From: Sulfitobacter sediminilitoris
Lineage (GTDB): Bacteria > Pseudomonadota > Alphaproteobacteria > Rhodobacterales > Rhodobacteraceae
Length of the DNA stretch: 64,000 bases
Direction: 5' to 3'
Assembly (NCBI RefSeq): GCF_010667575.1
Contig: NZ_JAABNT010000015.1
Coordinates: 23,628-87,627, forward strand
Shown: positions 26,557-33,859 of the stretch, one piece after another
How positions within the stretch are numbered: the first letter of the stretch is position 1
Layout: each line of letters starts with the position of its first letter
Translations under genes and position numbers: made by a program
The notes under the pieces: generated by a model
The model's input: only the letters and a program-made list of their open reading frames with translations
Told to the model about the DNA's origin: nothing
Database searches by the model: none

Positions 26557-28110
26557 ATGACCCTCGACACTGCTCCCCGCGCCCGTTCTGGTGGCCGTGC
26601 CGCCCGGCGCGCCCTGCGCACAGCCCCAAATTTCACAATGCTGCCGGGGGTGCACAATCAGTTGCCCACCTGCGAAATTCTCGCGGGCGCTCAGGTCGAA
26701 CGCATCGACGCCGCCACCATGGATATCTTGGAAAACGTCGGCGTCATCTTCCGCGACGACATCGCATTGGCAGACTGGCGCTCGGCAGGTGCCAAAGTGC
26801 AAGGCGACCGCGTCTACCTCGACCGGGGCCTCGTTCGGGACCTGATCACCAGCATTCCTGCCACCCTGACCCTTCACGCCCGCGACCCGCAAAAAAGTGT
26901 CGCGCTTGGGGGGCGCGACGCCATCTTCGTGCCGATGACCGGCGCCCCCTACCTGCGCGACCTCGACGACGTGCGCCGCAATCCCACGCTTGATGATCTG
27001 GCAATGTTCCACAAACTGTCCCACATGCTGCCCGCGCTGCATTCATCCGCTCATCACATCGTAGAGCCCTACGACCACCCCATCAGCCAGCGTCACCTCC
27101 GCATCACCTACTCCTCGATGAAACATTCCGACAAGACCTTCATGGGCATGACCACCTCGCCCCGGAACGCAGAAGACGTCATCGACATGTGCCGCATCCT
27201 TTTCGGTGCGGAGTACATCGACACCCACCCGGTCGTCACCGGAAATTGCAACGGCAACTCGCCGCTGGTCTGGGATGAAACCATGCTTGGCGCAATGCGC
27301 GCCTTCTGCCGCGCAAACCAGCCGGTCCTCTGCTCGCCGTTCGTGCTGGGCGGCGCCAACACCCCGGCCTCTGTCGCCGCCTCCGTCGCCCAACTCAACG
27401 CCGAAGCGCTCTCGGCGCTGGCCTACACGCAAGTCATCCGAAAAGGCGCACCGGCTATCTATGGCCACTACCTTTCTACCGTCTCAATGAAGTCCGGCGC
27501 TCCAATGGCTGGCACCCCTGAAATCTCGCTGATGAACTTCATGATCGGCCAGATGGCGCGCTTCTACGACGTCCCCTGGCGCACCTCGAACACGCTGGGC
27601 GGTGCCAAGACCTTCGACGCTCAAGCCGGCTACGAAAGTGCCACAACCCTCTCAGCGGTGATGCATGCCGGGGCAAACTACATCTGGCATTCCGCTGGCT
27701 GGAACGAGGCAGGCATGCATTGCTCTGTCGCCAAGTTCATCGTTGACGCCGAACAATGCGCCATGGCCCACCGAATGGCCCAAGGGGTCAATTTTGATGA
27801 TTTTGAAACGGCCCTCGCCGCCGTGCCAGACGTTGGCCCCGGCGGTCACTACCTGGGCCACCCGCATACGCAGGAGAACTTTCAGTCCGCCTACTTCATG
27901 CCAGAACTTTTCGATAACAACTCAATCGAACAATGGCAGGCCGAGGGGAGTATCGAGATCACCGATCGCGCCCTGAAACACGCGCGCAAACTGCTCTCAG
28001 AGTATCAGGAGCCCACCCTGGACGTCGCCAAAAACGAGGAGATCCTCGCGTTTATCGCCAAGCGCGAGACGGAAATCCCCGCGAGCGATGAATTGAACCA
28101 GAGTTTCTAG
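26557..28110 (+). CDS. MttB-family methyltransferase, non-pyrrolysine type
   Basis: A 517-residue member of the trimethylamine methyltransferase superfamily: FTMLPGVHNQLPTCEIL near the N-terminus, ILENVGVIFRDD, AIFVPMTGAPYLRDLD, YIWHSAGWNEAGMHCSVAKF and VGPGGHYLGHPHTQENFQSA. Archaeal MttB carries pyrrolysine at an internal amber codon; here no internal TAG occurs and the only TAG is the genuine stop after LNQSF. Non-pyrrolysine relatives demethylate quaternary amines such as glycine betaine, passing the methyl group to a corrinoid protein. No corrinoid protein or activator gene is present nearby, so the partner is elsewhere or the reaction differs. Confidence 0.88.
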   Translation: MTLDTAPRARSGGRAARRALRTAPNFTMLPGVHNQLPTCEILAGAQVERIDAATMDILENVGVIFRDDIALADWRSAGAKVQGDRVYLDRGLVRDLITSIPATLTLHARDPQKSVALGGRDAIFVPMTGAPYLRDLDDVRRNPTLDDLAMFHKLSHMLPALHSSAHHIVEPYDHPISQRHLRITYSSMKHSDKTFMGMTTSPRNAEDVIDMCRILFGAEYIDTHPVVTGNCNGNSPLVWDETMLGAMRAFCRANQPVLCSPFVLGGANTPASVAASVAQLNAEALSALAYTQVIRKGAPAIYGHYLSTVSMKSGAPMAGTPEISLMNFMIGQMARFYDVPWRTSNTLGGAKTFDAQAGYESATTLSAVMHAGANYIWHSAGWNEAGMHCSVAKFIVDAEQCAMAHRMAQGVNFDDFETALAAVPDVGPGGHYLGHPHTQENFQSAYFMPELFDNNSIEQWQAEGSIEITDRALKHARKLLSEYQEPTLDVAKNEEILAFIAKRETEIPASDELNQSF

Positions 28111-28457
28111 GTTGGTTGCAAACGTTTCAAGCTCTTCAAGAAGGACCGTTGCCTGCTAAATATCGCAACCCGACCATCCGCCGTCTGTGGTCTCTCGCGG
28201 TGCTGGCACCGCTGCCGACCCCCGGCACACCCTCGGCGTGCCTCTGGTCCGGAGCCGCCTTCGCTTGAGCACGTCAGGGCGGAGGGACAGCCGTTTGCCA
28301 AGAAAAATCGCGGAGGCTCCCGGCTTGCCGGGATACCACTATTATTATTGGGAAGCGGATGGCGCTCTGCAATGCACGGGATCAAGCGAAGGCGGCTCCG
28401 GACCCTCTGGGACGGTGAGCCTGAAGCCCTCCACCCCCCAATCCCAATGCACATAAG
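28111..28457. other. Gene-free stretch containing inverted repeats
   Basis: About 350 bp between the convergent MttB-like and cytochrome genes. No frame here encodes a recognisable protein. It contains a 23-bp inverted repeat (28246-28404) and a small hairpin (28318-28333, TCCCGG-CTTG-CCGGGA) which may act as a bidirectional terminator. From memory, similar CCTCCG-rich intergenic repeats follow many genes in Rhodobacterales. Confidence 0.55.
28246..28404. repeat. 23-bp perfect inverted repeat enclosing 113 bp
   Basis: The left arm at 28246-28268 (GGTCCGGAGCC...CTTGA) is the exact reverse complement of the right arm at 28382-28404. Pairing partly continues inward. Inside lies the TCCCGG-CTTG-CCGGGA hairpin. 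No transposase is encoded, so it could be a structured RNA, a terminator complex or a miniature repeat element. Confidence 0.75.
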
Positions 28458-29021
28458 TTACTTGCAGGGCGCGCCCGCGCCCCCCCAAAGCGCCACATCC
28501 CGTGCCATCTCAACCGGAGAGCCAGGCGGCGTCGATCGCCCTCCGCCCGGTGCAAATCCCCAGGCAACGAAAGGGGAACTGGTCAGATGATCCACCAGAT
28601 CCGTAATCTCATGTCCGTCGTTGCGCTCAGGATCGCGCAGTTGCGCACAGAGCGCCGCACTGCTCTCGCCCAGCCAATCCAGTTCCACCGGCGGCAGACG
28701 CCAGGCATCGTCAATCTGCGCCGGCGCATGTGCAGGTGTCTCCCGACCTGCCGCCGTCACATGACAGGTGCGACACGGCATGCTCTCCGCGCCGATCCGG
28801 CTTTCATCTGCCTTCACGCCGATCCCGTGTGCGGTACCGCGACCATAGGACAGCCCCTCCCACATCGGTTCCTCCTGCGCGCCGACATGGCAATTCGTAC
28901 AGCGCGGGTGCGAGGCAACGGCATAGATCCGCTCCCACGCTGCCAGCCCCTCTTCACGGCTGACGTTCTGCGCGGCCAGCGGTGTCCCCGCGATGAGCAA
29001 CGCGAAAAGCACCGGCCTCAT
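28458..29021 (-). CDS. Periplasmic c-type cytochrome with two heme motifs, partner of the aldehyde oxidase
   Basis: A 187-residue protein with a signal peptide (MRPVLFALLIAGTPLAAQ) and two heme-attachment motifs, CTNCH at 41-45 and CRTCH at 83-87. Its start overlaps the stop of the molybdopterin subunit gene by 4 bp, so it is translationally coupled. It is the natural electron acceptor from the molybdenum and iron-sulfur subunits, carrying electrons to the respiratory chain. Spacing and sequence do not match well-known mono-heme cytochromes, so I do not give a gene name. Confidence 0.85.
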   Translation of the reverse strand: MRPVLFALLIAGTPLAAQNVSREEGLAAWERIYAVASHPRCTNCHVGAQEEPMWEGLSYGRGTAHGIGVKADESRIGAESMPCRTCHVTAAGRETPAHAPAQIDDAWRLPPVELDWLGESSAALCAQLRDPERNDGHEITDLVDHLTSSPFVAWGFAPGGGRSTPPGSPVEMARDVALWGGAGAPCK

Positions 29022-31261
29022 GCGAAATCCACTTGCCTTGAGAACGGCAAGGCGCGAATGCGTGTGCCGGTGGCTGCGAAAATTGCGTTGCCCAATGCAG
29101 GTGCGGCAGGCGGCACGCCCGGCTCCCCGATCCCCCTGATCTGGTCACCGTTTTCCAGTCCGCGGACCTCGATCTGCGGTGTCTGATGCAGCCGCAAACC
29201 CTCATAGGCATGGTAGTTGTCCTGCTGCGCGACCCCGCCCTCATAGGTGATCTCGCAATTCATCGCGTGGCCCAATCCCCAGATCACACCGCCGGCAAGC
29301 TGCGCTTCAAAGTTCACGGGATCCAGAACACGCCCCACCTCGGCAGCAACATAAACCTTGTCTATCCGAATACCGTCTTCTGTCTGGGTCACTTCGCAAA
29401 CCTGCGCGGTTGGCACCCCGAAGGCCAATGTAAAGGCGATCCCGCGTCCGCGTCCCGGACCCGGATCGGAGCCCCAGTCCGACATTTCACCAACCGCCTC
29501 AAGCACTTTGCGGGATGAATCGTGCCAGCACAGCCGCAGCCGCTCTTCCAGCGGATCGACACCCGCCGCATGGCACAGCTCATCCATGAAACTTTCGTGC
29601 AGGAACCCGTTTCCCGATGCCCCTACGGAGCGCCATGAACTGACCGGCACCATTGGCGGCACCCGGTAGCCTGTCACCCTGTAATTGGGAATTTGGAAGG
29701 GTTGATCCCAAGCGCCCGCAACAATCGCCACATCCGGTCCGATGGCCGGTTGCCCCAACCGCGCCAGCGACGACGCCGTGACGGAAGGCGCCGCAATCGA
29801 AAGGTCAAACGCCTGTACCGCGCCGTCAGAGACCGCGCCACGGGCGCGCGCAATGGCCAGCGGACGGGGAAAGTCATGGGTCATGTCCTCTTCCCGGCTC
29901 CAGACCATCTTGATCGGCGTGTCCGGCATCTGAACCGCAATTTCGACAGCCTGCCGAACATAGTCATCTTCCAGCCGCCGCCCGAAACTGCCGCCAGACA
30001 CCAGCACATGGATATGCACCTGTTCTTTGTCCAGCCCGGCAATCTCAGCCGCCGACATCTGCATGAAGCGCGGTATCTGCGTGCCTGTCCAGATATCCAG
30101 ACGGTCCTCTGCCAGTTTGACCATCGCACTCATCGGCTCAAGCGGCGCGTGCGCCAGATAGGGGATGCGATACTCCGCCTCAAGCACATCTTCGGCAGCA
30201 TCCAGCGCAGCCAAGACATCGCCTTCATCCTTGAACCGGCTGTCTTGCCTGTCCTCGGTGAATGATCCTGCCACCTCTTCAAACTGTTTCTCTGTCTCAC
30301 CGATGTAGGGCGTAGGTACCCAGTCGCATGCCACGGCCTGCGCCGCCTGAAACGCCCGCCATGTATTGTCCGCAACCACCGCAATCCCACCGCTGATTGG
30401 CAGCACCGCCTTTATACCGCGCATCGCTTCCGCTTCGCTGGCATCAAAACCCACGATACCACCGCCCAGCGCCGGGTTGGTGCGCGTTGTTGCAAACACC
30501 ATGCCGTCCATCGTCATGTCGATACCATAAGTCTGTGTACCGGTGGATTTGGCCATCATATCCGTGCGCATATGGGGCTTGCCCAGATGCCGCCAATCGG
30601 GCGGATCGCGCAAGGTCACCTCGTCCACGGGCGTGATCTCAGCCGCGACCGCCGCCAGATCGGTATAGGCCAGCCGCGTTTCATCTGGCAGCAGCACCGC
30701 CCCCTGCTCTGTTCTGAGCTCACTCGCGGGCAATCCGGTTTGCTTTGCTGCCGCTGCGATCAGTGTCTCTCGGGCCACCGCACCGGCCACACGCAAACGC
30801 TCATACATGTCGGGCACCGTGCTTGACCCGCCGGTCAGTTGCAGACCTATCAGTTTACCCACCACATCTGACGCGCCACGGCCCGTCCGTGCCATGAAAC
30901 TGTCAGAGGTCGCAGCAATTGGCATGCACTCGGCCGCAACCACACCATTGTAGTAGGCAGGCGATGGTGGCCCCGGCTCAATCCGTACCGAATCCAGATC
31001 AACGTCAAGTTCTTCGGCAATCAAATGCGCCTGGATGGAATAGGCCCCCTGGCCCACATCCGCCCGCGGCGTGATCAGGGTGACCGCCTCGCCATCAATC
31101 TTTACGAAAGGATTGAAGGTCGCAGCACCGGGGGCAAGATCGGCCTCCAGCGGGTTCTCAACCTCGCGTTTGTACAGATAAGTACCGAAGGCAACACCGC
31201 CCAGTATAGCGGCAGAGCCCACCAGAAATGAACGCCGCGCGATGGTTCTGACACGTCCCAT
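29018..31261 (-). CDS. Molybdopterin-binding subunit of a periplasmic aldehyde oxidase (IorB-like)
   Basis: A 747-residue large subunit of the xanthine oxidase family, most like isoquinoline 1-oxidoreductase beta subunits and membrane aldehyde dehydrogenases. A twin-arginine signal is present (RRSFLVGSAAILGGV), so it is folded in the cytoplasm and exported. Family landmarks include VTLITPRADVGQGAYSIQAH, LVSGGSFGRRLEDDYV, VPVSSWRSVGASGNGFLHES, GVIWGLGHAM and the catalytic glutamate in GIGEPGVPPAAPALGNA (Glu713). It lies between the iron-sulfur subunit and the cytochrome in one operon controlled by a divergent TetR protein. The substrate is an aldehyde or N-heterocycle and cannot be fixed from sequence. 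Confidence 0.9.
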   Translation of the reverse strand: MGRVRTIARRSFLVGSAAILGGVAFGTYLYKREVENPLEADLAPGAATFNPFVKIDGEAVTLITPRADVGQGAYSIQAHLIAEELDVDLDSVRIEPGPPSPAYYNGVVAAECMPIAATSDSFMARTGRGASDVVGKLIGLQLTGGSSTVPDMYERLRVAGAVARETLIAAAAKQTGLPASELRTEQGAVLLPDETRLAYTDLAAVAAEITPVDEVTLRDPPDWRHLGKPHMRTDMMAKSTGTQTYGIDMTMDGMVFATTRTNPALGGGIVGFDASEAEAMRGIKAVLPISGGIAVVADNTWRAFQAAQAVACDWVPTPYIGETEKQFEEVAGSFTEDRQDSRFKDEGDVLAALDAAEDVLEAEYRIPYLAHAPLEPMSAMVKLAEDRLDIWTGTQIPRFMQMSAAEIAGLDKEQVHIHVLVSGGSFGRRLEDDYVRQAVEIAVQMPDTPIKMVWSREEDMTHDFPRPLAIARARGAVSDGAVQAFDLSIAAPSVTASSLARLGQPAIGPDVAIVAGAWDQPFQIPNYRVTGYRVPPMVPVSSWRSVGASGNGFLHESFMDELCHAAGVDPLEERLRLCWHDSSRKVLEAVGEMSDWGSDPGPGRGRGIAFTLAFGVPTAQVCEVTQTEDGIRIDKVYVAAEVGRVLDPVNFEAQLAGGVIWGLGHAMNCEITYEGGVAQQDNYHAYEGLRLHQTPQIEVRGLENGDQIRGIGEPGVPPAAPALGNAIFAATGTRIRALPFSRQVDFA

Positions 31262-31264
31262 GGC

Positions 31265-31723
31265 TTATACTCCCTGCAAGCGGCTGGCTGCCGTTTTGAC
31301 TGCCGCGCGGATCCGCGGATAGGTCCCGCAGCGGCAGAGATTCCCGCTCATTGCCGCGTCAATCTGATCATCCGTAGGTTCAGGATTGAGGTCGAGGAAA
31401 GACGCCGCCTGCATGATCTGGCCAGACTGACAGTAGCCGCACTGCGCGACCTGATGCTCTACCCATGCCGCCTGCACTGCGTGCAGCGCATCCGGCGTGC
31501 CCAGCCCTTCGATCGTGGTGATCTCTCCGTCCACATCTGCCGCGGCCAACTGACAAGACCGCACCGCGATGCCATCCACATGCACCGTGCAGGCACCGCA
31601 TTGGGCAATGCCGCAACCGTATTTCGGGCCTGTAATGCCCAATTCGTCCCGCAGGACCCAAAGCAGCGGCATGTCGTCCTCGACATCCACCTCATGTTGT
31701 TTGCCATTAACCGTCAGGTTCAT
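31265..31723 (-). CDS. [2Fe-2S] subunit of the periplasmic aldehyde oxidase (IorA-like)
   Basis: A 152-residue electron-transfer subunit. The plant-type ferredoxin cluster has [17 protein letters not shown] plus a later cysteine (VRSCQ), and the second cluster has CGYCQSGQ and [10 protein letters not shown]. Length and motif order fit the small subunit of xanthine-oxidase-family enzymes. It has no signal of its own and would be exported in complex with the Tat-targeted large subunit, whose gene starts 3 bp later. It is the first gene of the operon. Confidence 0.93.
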   Translation of the reverse strand: MNLTVNGKQHEVDVEDDMPLLWVLRDELGITGPKYGCGIAQCGACTVHVDGIAVRSCQLAAADVDGEITTIEGLGTPDALHAVQAAWVEHQVAQCGYCQSGQIMQAASFLDLNPEPTDDQIDAAMSGNLCRCGTYPRIRAAVKTAASRLQGV

Positions 31724-31740
31724 ATCAATCTCACAGAAAA

Positions 31741-31799
31741 ATCAACGCGTGTTGACATAGGAAATACCGCATGGCCTTCATAAGTCAACACGCATTGAC
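31741..31799. promoter_or_regulatory. Paired TetR operators between the aldehyde oxidase operon and tetR
   Basis: Two copies of a 16-bp motif occur in opposite orientation: ATCAACGCGTGTTGAC at 31741-31756 and GTCAACACGCATTGAC at 31784-31799. Read on one strand they agree as GTCAACACGCRTTGAY. Each is itself a partial palindrome (GTCAA...TTGAC). The second overlaps the -35 element of tetR. On the minus strand, TTGACT-N16-TATTTC (31788 back to 31761) is a plausible oxidase promoter lying between the sites. Confidence 0.75.
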
Positions 31800-31822
31800 A
31801 AAAAGGGGTCCATCGGTAGGAT
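31795..31822 (+). promoter_or_regulatory. Predicted promoter of the tetR gene
   Basis: TTGACA at 31795-31800 and TAGGAT at 31817-31822 are separated by 16 bp. The -10 element is only 7 bp before the tetR start codon, so the transcript would be nearly leaderless. The -35 element lies within the right-hand operator, indicating self-repression. Confidence 0.6.
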
Positions 31823-31829
31823 CGCGCCG

Positions 31830-32369
31830 ATGAACAAAGCCATAGCGACCCGTGAAAAACTGCTGACAGAAGGCCGCCGCCTACTGTGGTCACACGGCTA
31901 TTCCAACGTATCCTTGAGGGAAATCGCGCAGGCCGCAGGTGTCGATGTTGCCCTTGTCTCACGCTATTTCGGCAGCAAGCTGGGCCTCTTCAAAGCAACG
32001 CTGGAAGGGGCTTTCGATACTCCTGACTTTGCGGATGAAAACGATTTGGTAGAAACCGTCCTGCGCATGTTCGTCGAGGCCCCGCGCGGGGGCGACACGC
32101 CATCGGTCCTTCTTCTGATCCAGACCAACGCCAATGATCCGGACGTGGGCGCGCTGGTGCGCATGGCCCAATCAGACGGGATGCAAGAAAAGCTTGAAGC
32201 GCTTCTGGGCGACAGCGCCCGCGCCGCATTGTTCATGAGCGTGTTGCTGGGTTTTGGAGTGGCCGAGAAAACGCTGAAACTCAAAGGCATCGCCGATCCT
32301 GGCAGCGCTGCATTCGAAGCGCAGCTGAGGCATCTTATGACCTCAGCGCTCAGCTTCCCTTCAGCCTAG
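31830..32369 (+). CDS. TetR-family transcriptional regulator of the aldehyde oxidase operon
   Basis: A 179-residue regulator. Residues about 8-55 form the helix-turn-helix (TREKLLTEGRRLLWSHGYSN, SLREIAQAAGVDVALVSRYF, GSKLGLFKATL). The C-terminal ligand-binding part is diverse, as usual. It is divergent from the iron-sulfur, molybdopterin and cytochrome operon, with a shared pair of operator-like sites between them, so it is expected to repress that operon and itself until an aldehyde-like inducer appears. It ends 2 bp from the convergent frmA stop. Confidence 0.9.
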   Translation: MNKAIATREKLLTEGRRLLWSHGYSNVSLREIAQAAGVDVALVSRYFGSKLGLFKATLEGAFDTPDFADENDLVETVLRMFVEAPRGGDTPSVLLLIQTNANDPDVGALVRMAQSDGMQEKLEALLGDSARAALFMSVLLGFGVAEKTLKLKGIADPGSAAFEAQLRHLMTSALSFPSA

Positions 32370-32371
32370 GT

Positions 32372-33487
32372 TCAGAACTCCACCACGGCGCGGATCGACT
32401 TGCCCTCGTGCATCAGGTCAAATCCGTGGTTGATCTCTTCAAGCTTCAGCTTGTGGGTGATCATCGGATCAATCTCGATCTTGCCCGCCATGTACCAATC
32501 GACGATCTTGGGCACATCGGTCCGCCCCTTGGCCCCGCCAAAGGCGGTACCGCGCCAGACCCGTCCTGTCACCAGTTGGAACGGCCGCGTCGAAATCTCA
32601 GCCCCCGCTGGCGCCACGCCGATGATGATGCTCTCGCCCCAGCCCTTGTGCGCACATTCCAGCGCGTCGCGCATGACCTTGGTGTTGCCGGTGGCATCGA
32701 ACGAATAATCCGCACCGCCGCCCGTCAGTTCAACCAGATGCGCGACGATATCGCCGTCCACCTTTTTGGGGTTCACGAAATCGGTCATGCCGAAATGGCG
32801 GCCCATTTCTTCCTTGTCGTCATTCAGGTCAACGCCAACAACCTGATCGGCCCCAGCGAGGCGCAGACCCTGAATCACGTTGAGACCGATACCGCCCAAA
32901 CCAAAGACCACGCAGCGTGCGCCGATCTCGACCTTGGCGGTGTTGATGACTGCGCCGATCCCCGTGGTGACACCGCAACCGATGTAGCAAATCTTGTCGA
33001 AGGGCGCGTCCTTGCGCACCTTGGCCAGCGCGATTTCCGGCACCACCGTGTGGTTGGCGAAGGTCGAACACCCCATGTAGTGGTAGATCGGCGTACCATC
33101 CAGCATCGAAAAGCGCGTTGTGCCGTCGGGCAACAGACCCTGGCCTTGGGTGACGCGGATTTTCTGGCAGAGGTTGGTCTTGCCGCTCAGGCAGTATTCG
33201 CACTCGCGGCATTCAGGCGTATAGAGCGGGATCACGTGGTCGCCGGGTTCCAGTGTGGTGACCCCTTCGCCCACTTCCAGCACCACGCCCGCACCCTCGT
33301 GGCCAAGGATAGCGGGAAAAATCCCTTCGGGGTCATCGCCTGACCGGGTGAACTCATCTGTATGGCAAAGGCCGGTTGCCTTGATCTCGACCAGCACCTC
33401 GCCGCGCTTCGGCCCCTCAAGGTTGACCTCCATGATTTCAAGCGGCTTTCCAGCTTCGACAGCCACTGCGGCACGGGTTTTCATCAT
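32372..33487 (-). CDS. frmA: Class III alcohol dehydrogenase / S-(hydroxymethyl)glutathione dehydrogenase
   Basis: A 371-residue zinc enzyme that oxidises S-hydroxymethylglutathione, the adduct of formaldehyde and glutathione, with NAD. The catalytic zinc ligands are visible (Cys41 in GLCHTD, His63 and Glu64 in GHEGAG, the cysteine in YIGCGVTTG). The structural zinc set is Cys93, 96, 99 and 107, and the NAD motif is [13 protein letters not shown]. The double ATG at 33487/33484 follows GGGAG; a longer frame to 33565 has no better start. It fits a role in removing formaldehyde released by the neighbouring demethylating enzymes. Another medium-chain alcohol dehydrogenase role is unlikely given the motif match. 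Confidence 0.92.
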   Translation of the reverse strand: MMKTRAAVAVEAGKPLEIMEVNLEGPKRGEVLVEIKATGLCHTDEFTRSGDDPEGIFPAILGHEGAGVVLEVGEGVTTLEPGDHVIPLYTPECRECEYCLSGKTNLCQKIRVTQGQGLLPDGTTRFSMLDGTPIYHYMGCSTFANHTVVPEIALAKVRKDAPFDKICYIGCGVTTGIGAVINTAKVEIGARCVVFGLGGIGLNVIQGLRLAGADQVVGVDLNDDKEEMGRHFGMTDFVNPKKVDGDIVAHLVELTGGGADYSFDATGNTKVMRDALECAHKGWGESIIIGVAPAGAEISTRPFQLVTGRVWRGTAFGGAKGRTDVPKIVDWYMAGKIEIDPMITHKLKLEEINHGFDLMHEGKSIRAVVEF

Positions 33488-33676
33488 GGTTCGGTACTCC
33501 CTTTTTGATGGACTCAAGTGGCCCGACGACCGCCGGCTTGTCAACTCGCCAACGCGCCTGTTCACCTGCTTTCATGGTTGTCCCTGCGGGGACAGCTTGA
33601 CAAAATGCCATTGAATCAGGTCGCTACCGCCCCCGTAAACCTTTAATTTACCTTTGTTTTTCCTGCCACGGGGCGC

Positions 33677-33859
33677 TTACTCTTCACATGCTCCCGTCTC
33701 ATACGACCAACGATACCCGGCATCCAGACATCGGTCGATGGCCATGTGCTCGTTGCGCTGGACCCAGAATACCAAAAGGACAAAGGCGATGCCGATGCCG
33801 ATGCCGATGCCGATGCCGATGCCGATGCCGATGACAAAAAACAGCCCAAGCTTGGTCAA
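33677..33859 (-). CDS. 60-residue single-helix membrane protein with a GI-repeat helix
   Basis: A microprotein starting with TTG that overlaps the TGA stop of the upstream dehydrogenase gene (TTGA), with AAGGTG as a possible ribosome site, so translation is probably coupled. Residues about 5-32 form one membrane helix consisting mainly of alternating Gly and Ile, encoded by a hexanucleotide tandem repeat at 33791-33832, then VFWVQRNEH. The soluble tail (DRCLDAGYRWSYETGACEE, two cysteines) resembles tails of small hypothetical proteins in Rhodobacteraceae, which supports a real gene. Function unknown; it may attach to or assist the dehydrogenase. Confidence 0.65.
   Translation of the reverse strand: MTKLGLFFVIGIGIGIGIGIGIGIAFVLLVFWVQRNEHMAIDRCLDAGYRWSYETGACEE
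33791..33832. repeat. Hexanucleotide tandem repeat (GCCGAT)7
   Basis: Seven perfect copies of GCCGAT, with partial units on both sides. It lies inside the 60-residue membrane-protein gene, where each unit encodes one Gly-Ile pair on the minus strand. Copy-number change keeps the frame and alters the helix length by two residues per unit. Confidence 0.95.

Noticed and set aside
26557..28110. Pyrrolysine decoding in the MttB homologue because the gene ends in TAG
   Set aside because: The TAG follows a full-length 517-residue chain and no internal amber codon interrupts the frame, so it is an ordinary stop of a non-pyrrolysine family member.
33791..33832. CRISPR-like repeat
   Set aside because: The units are contiguous 6-bp copies without spacers, inside a coding frame; it is a microsatellite.
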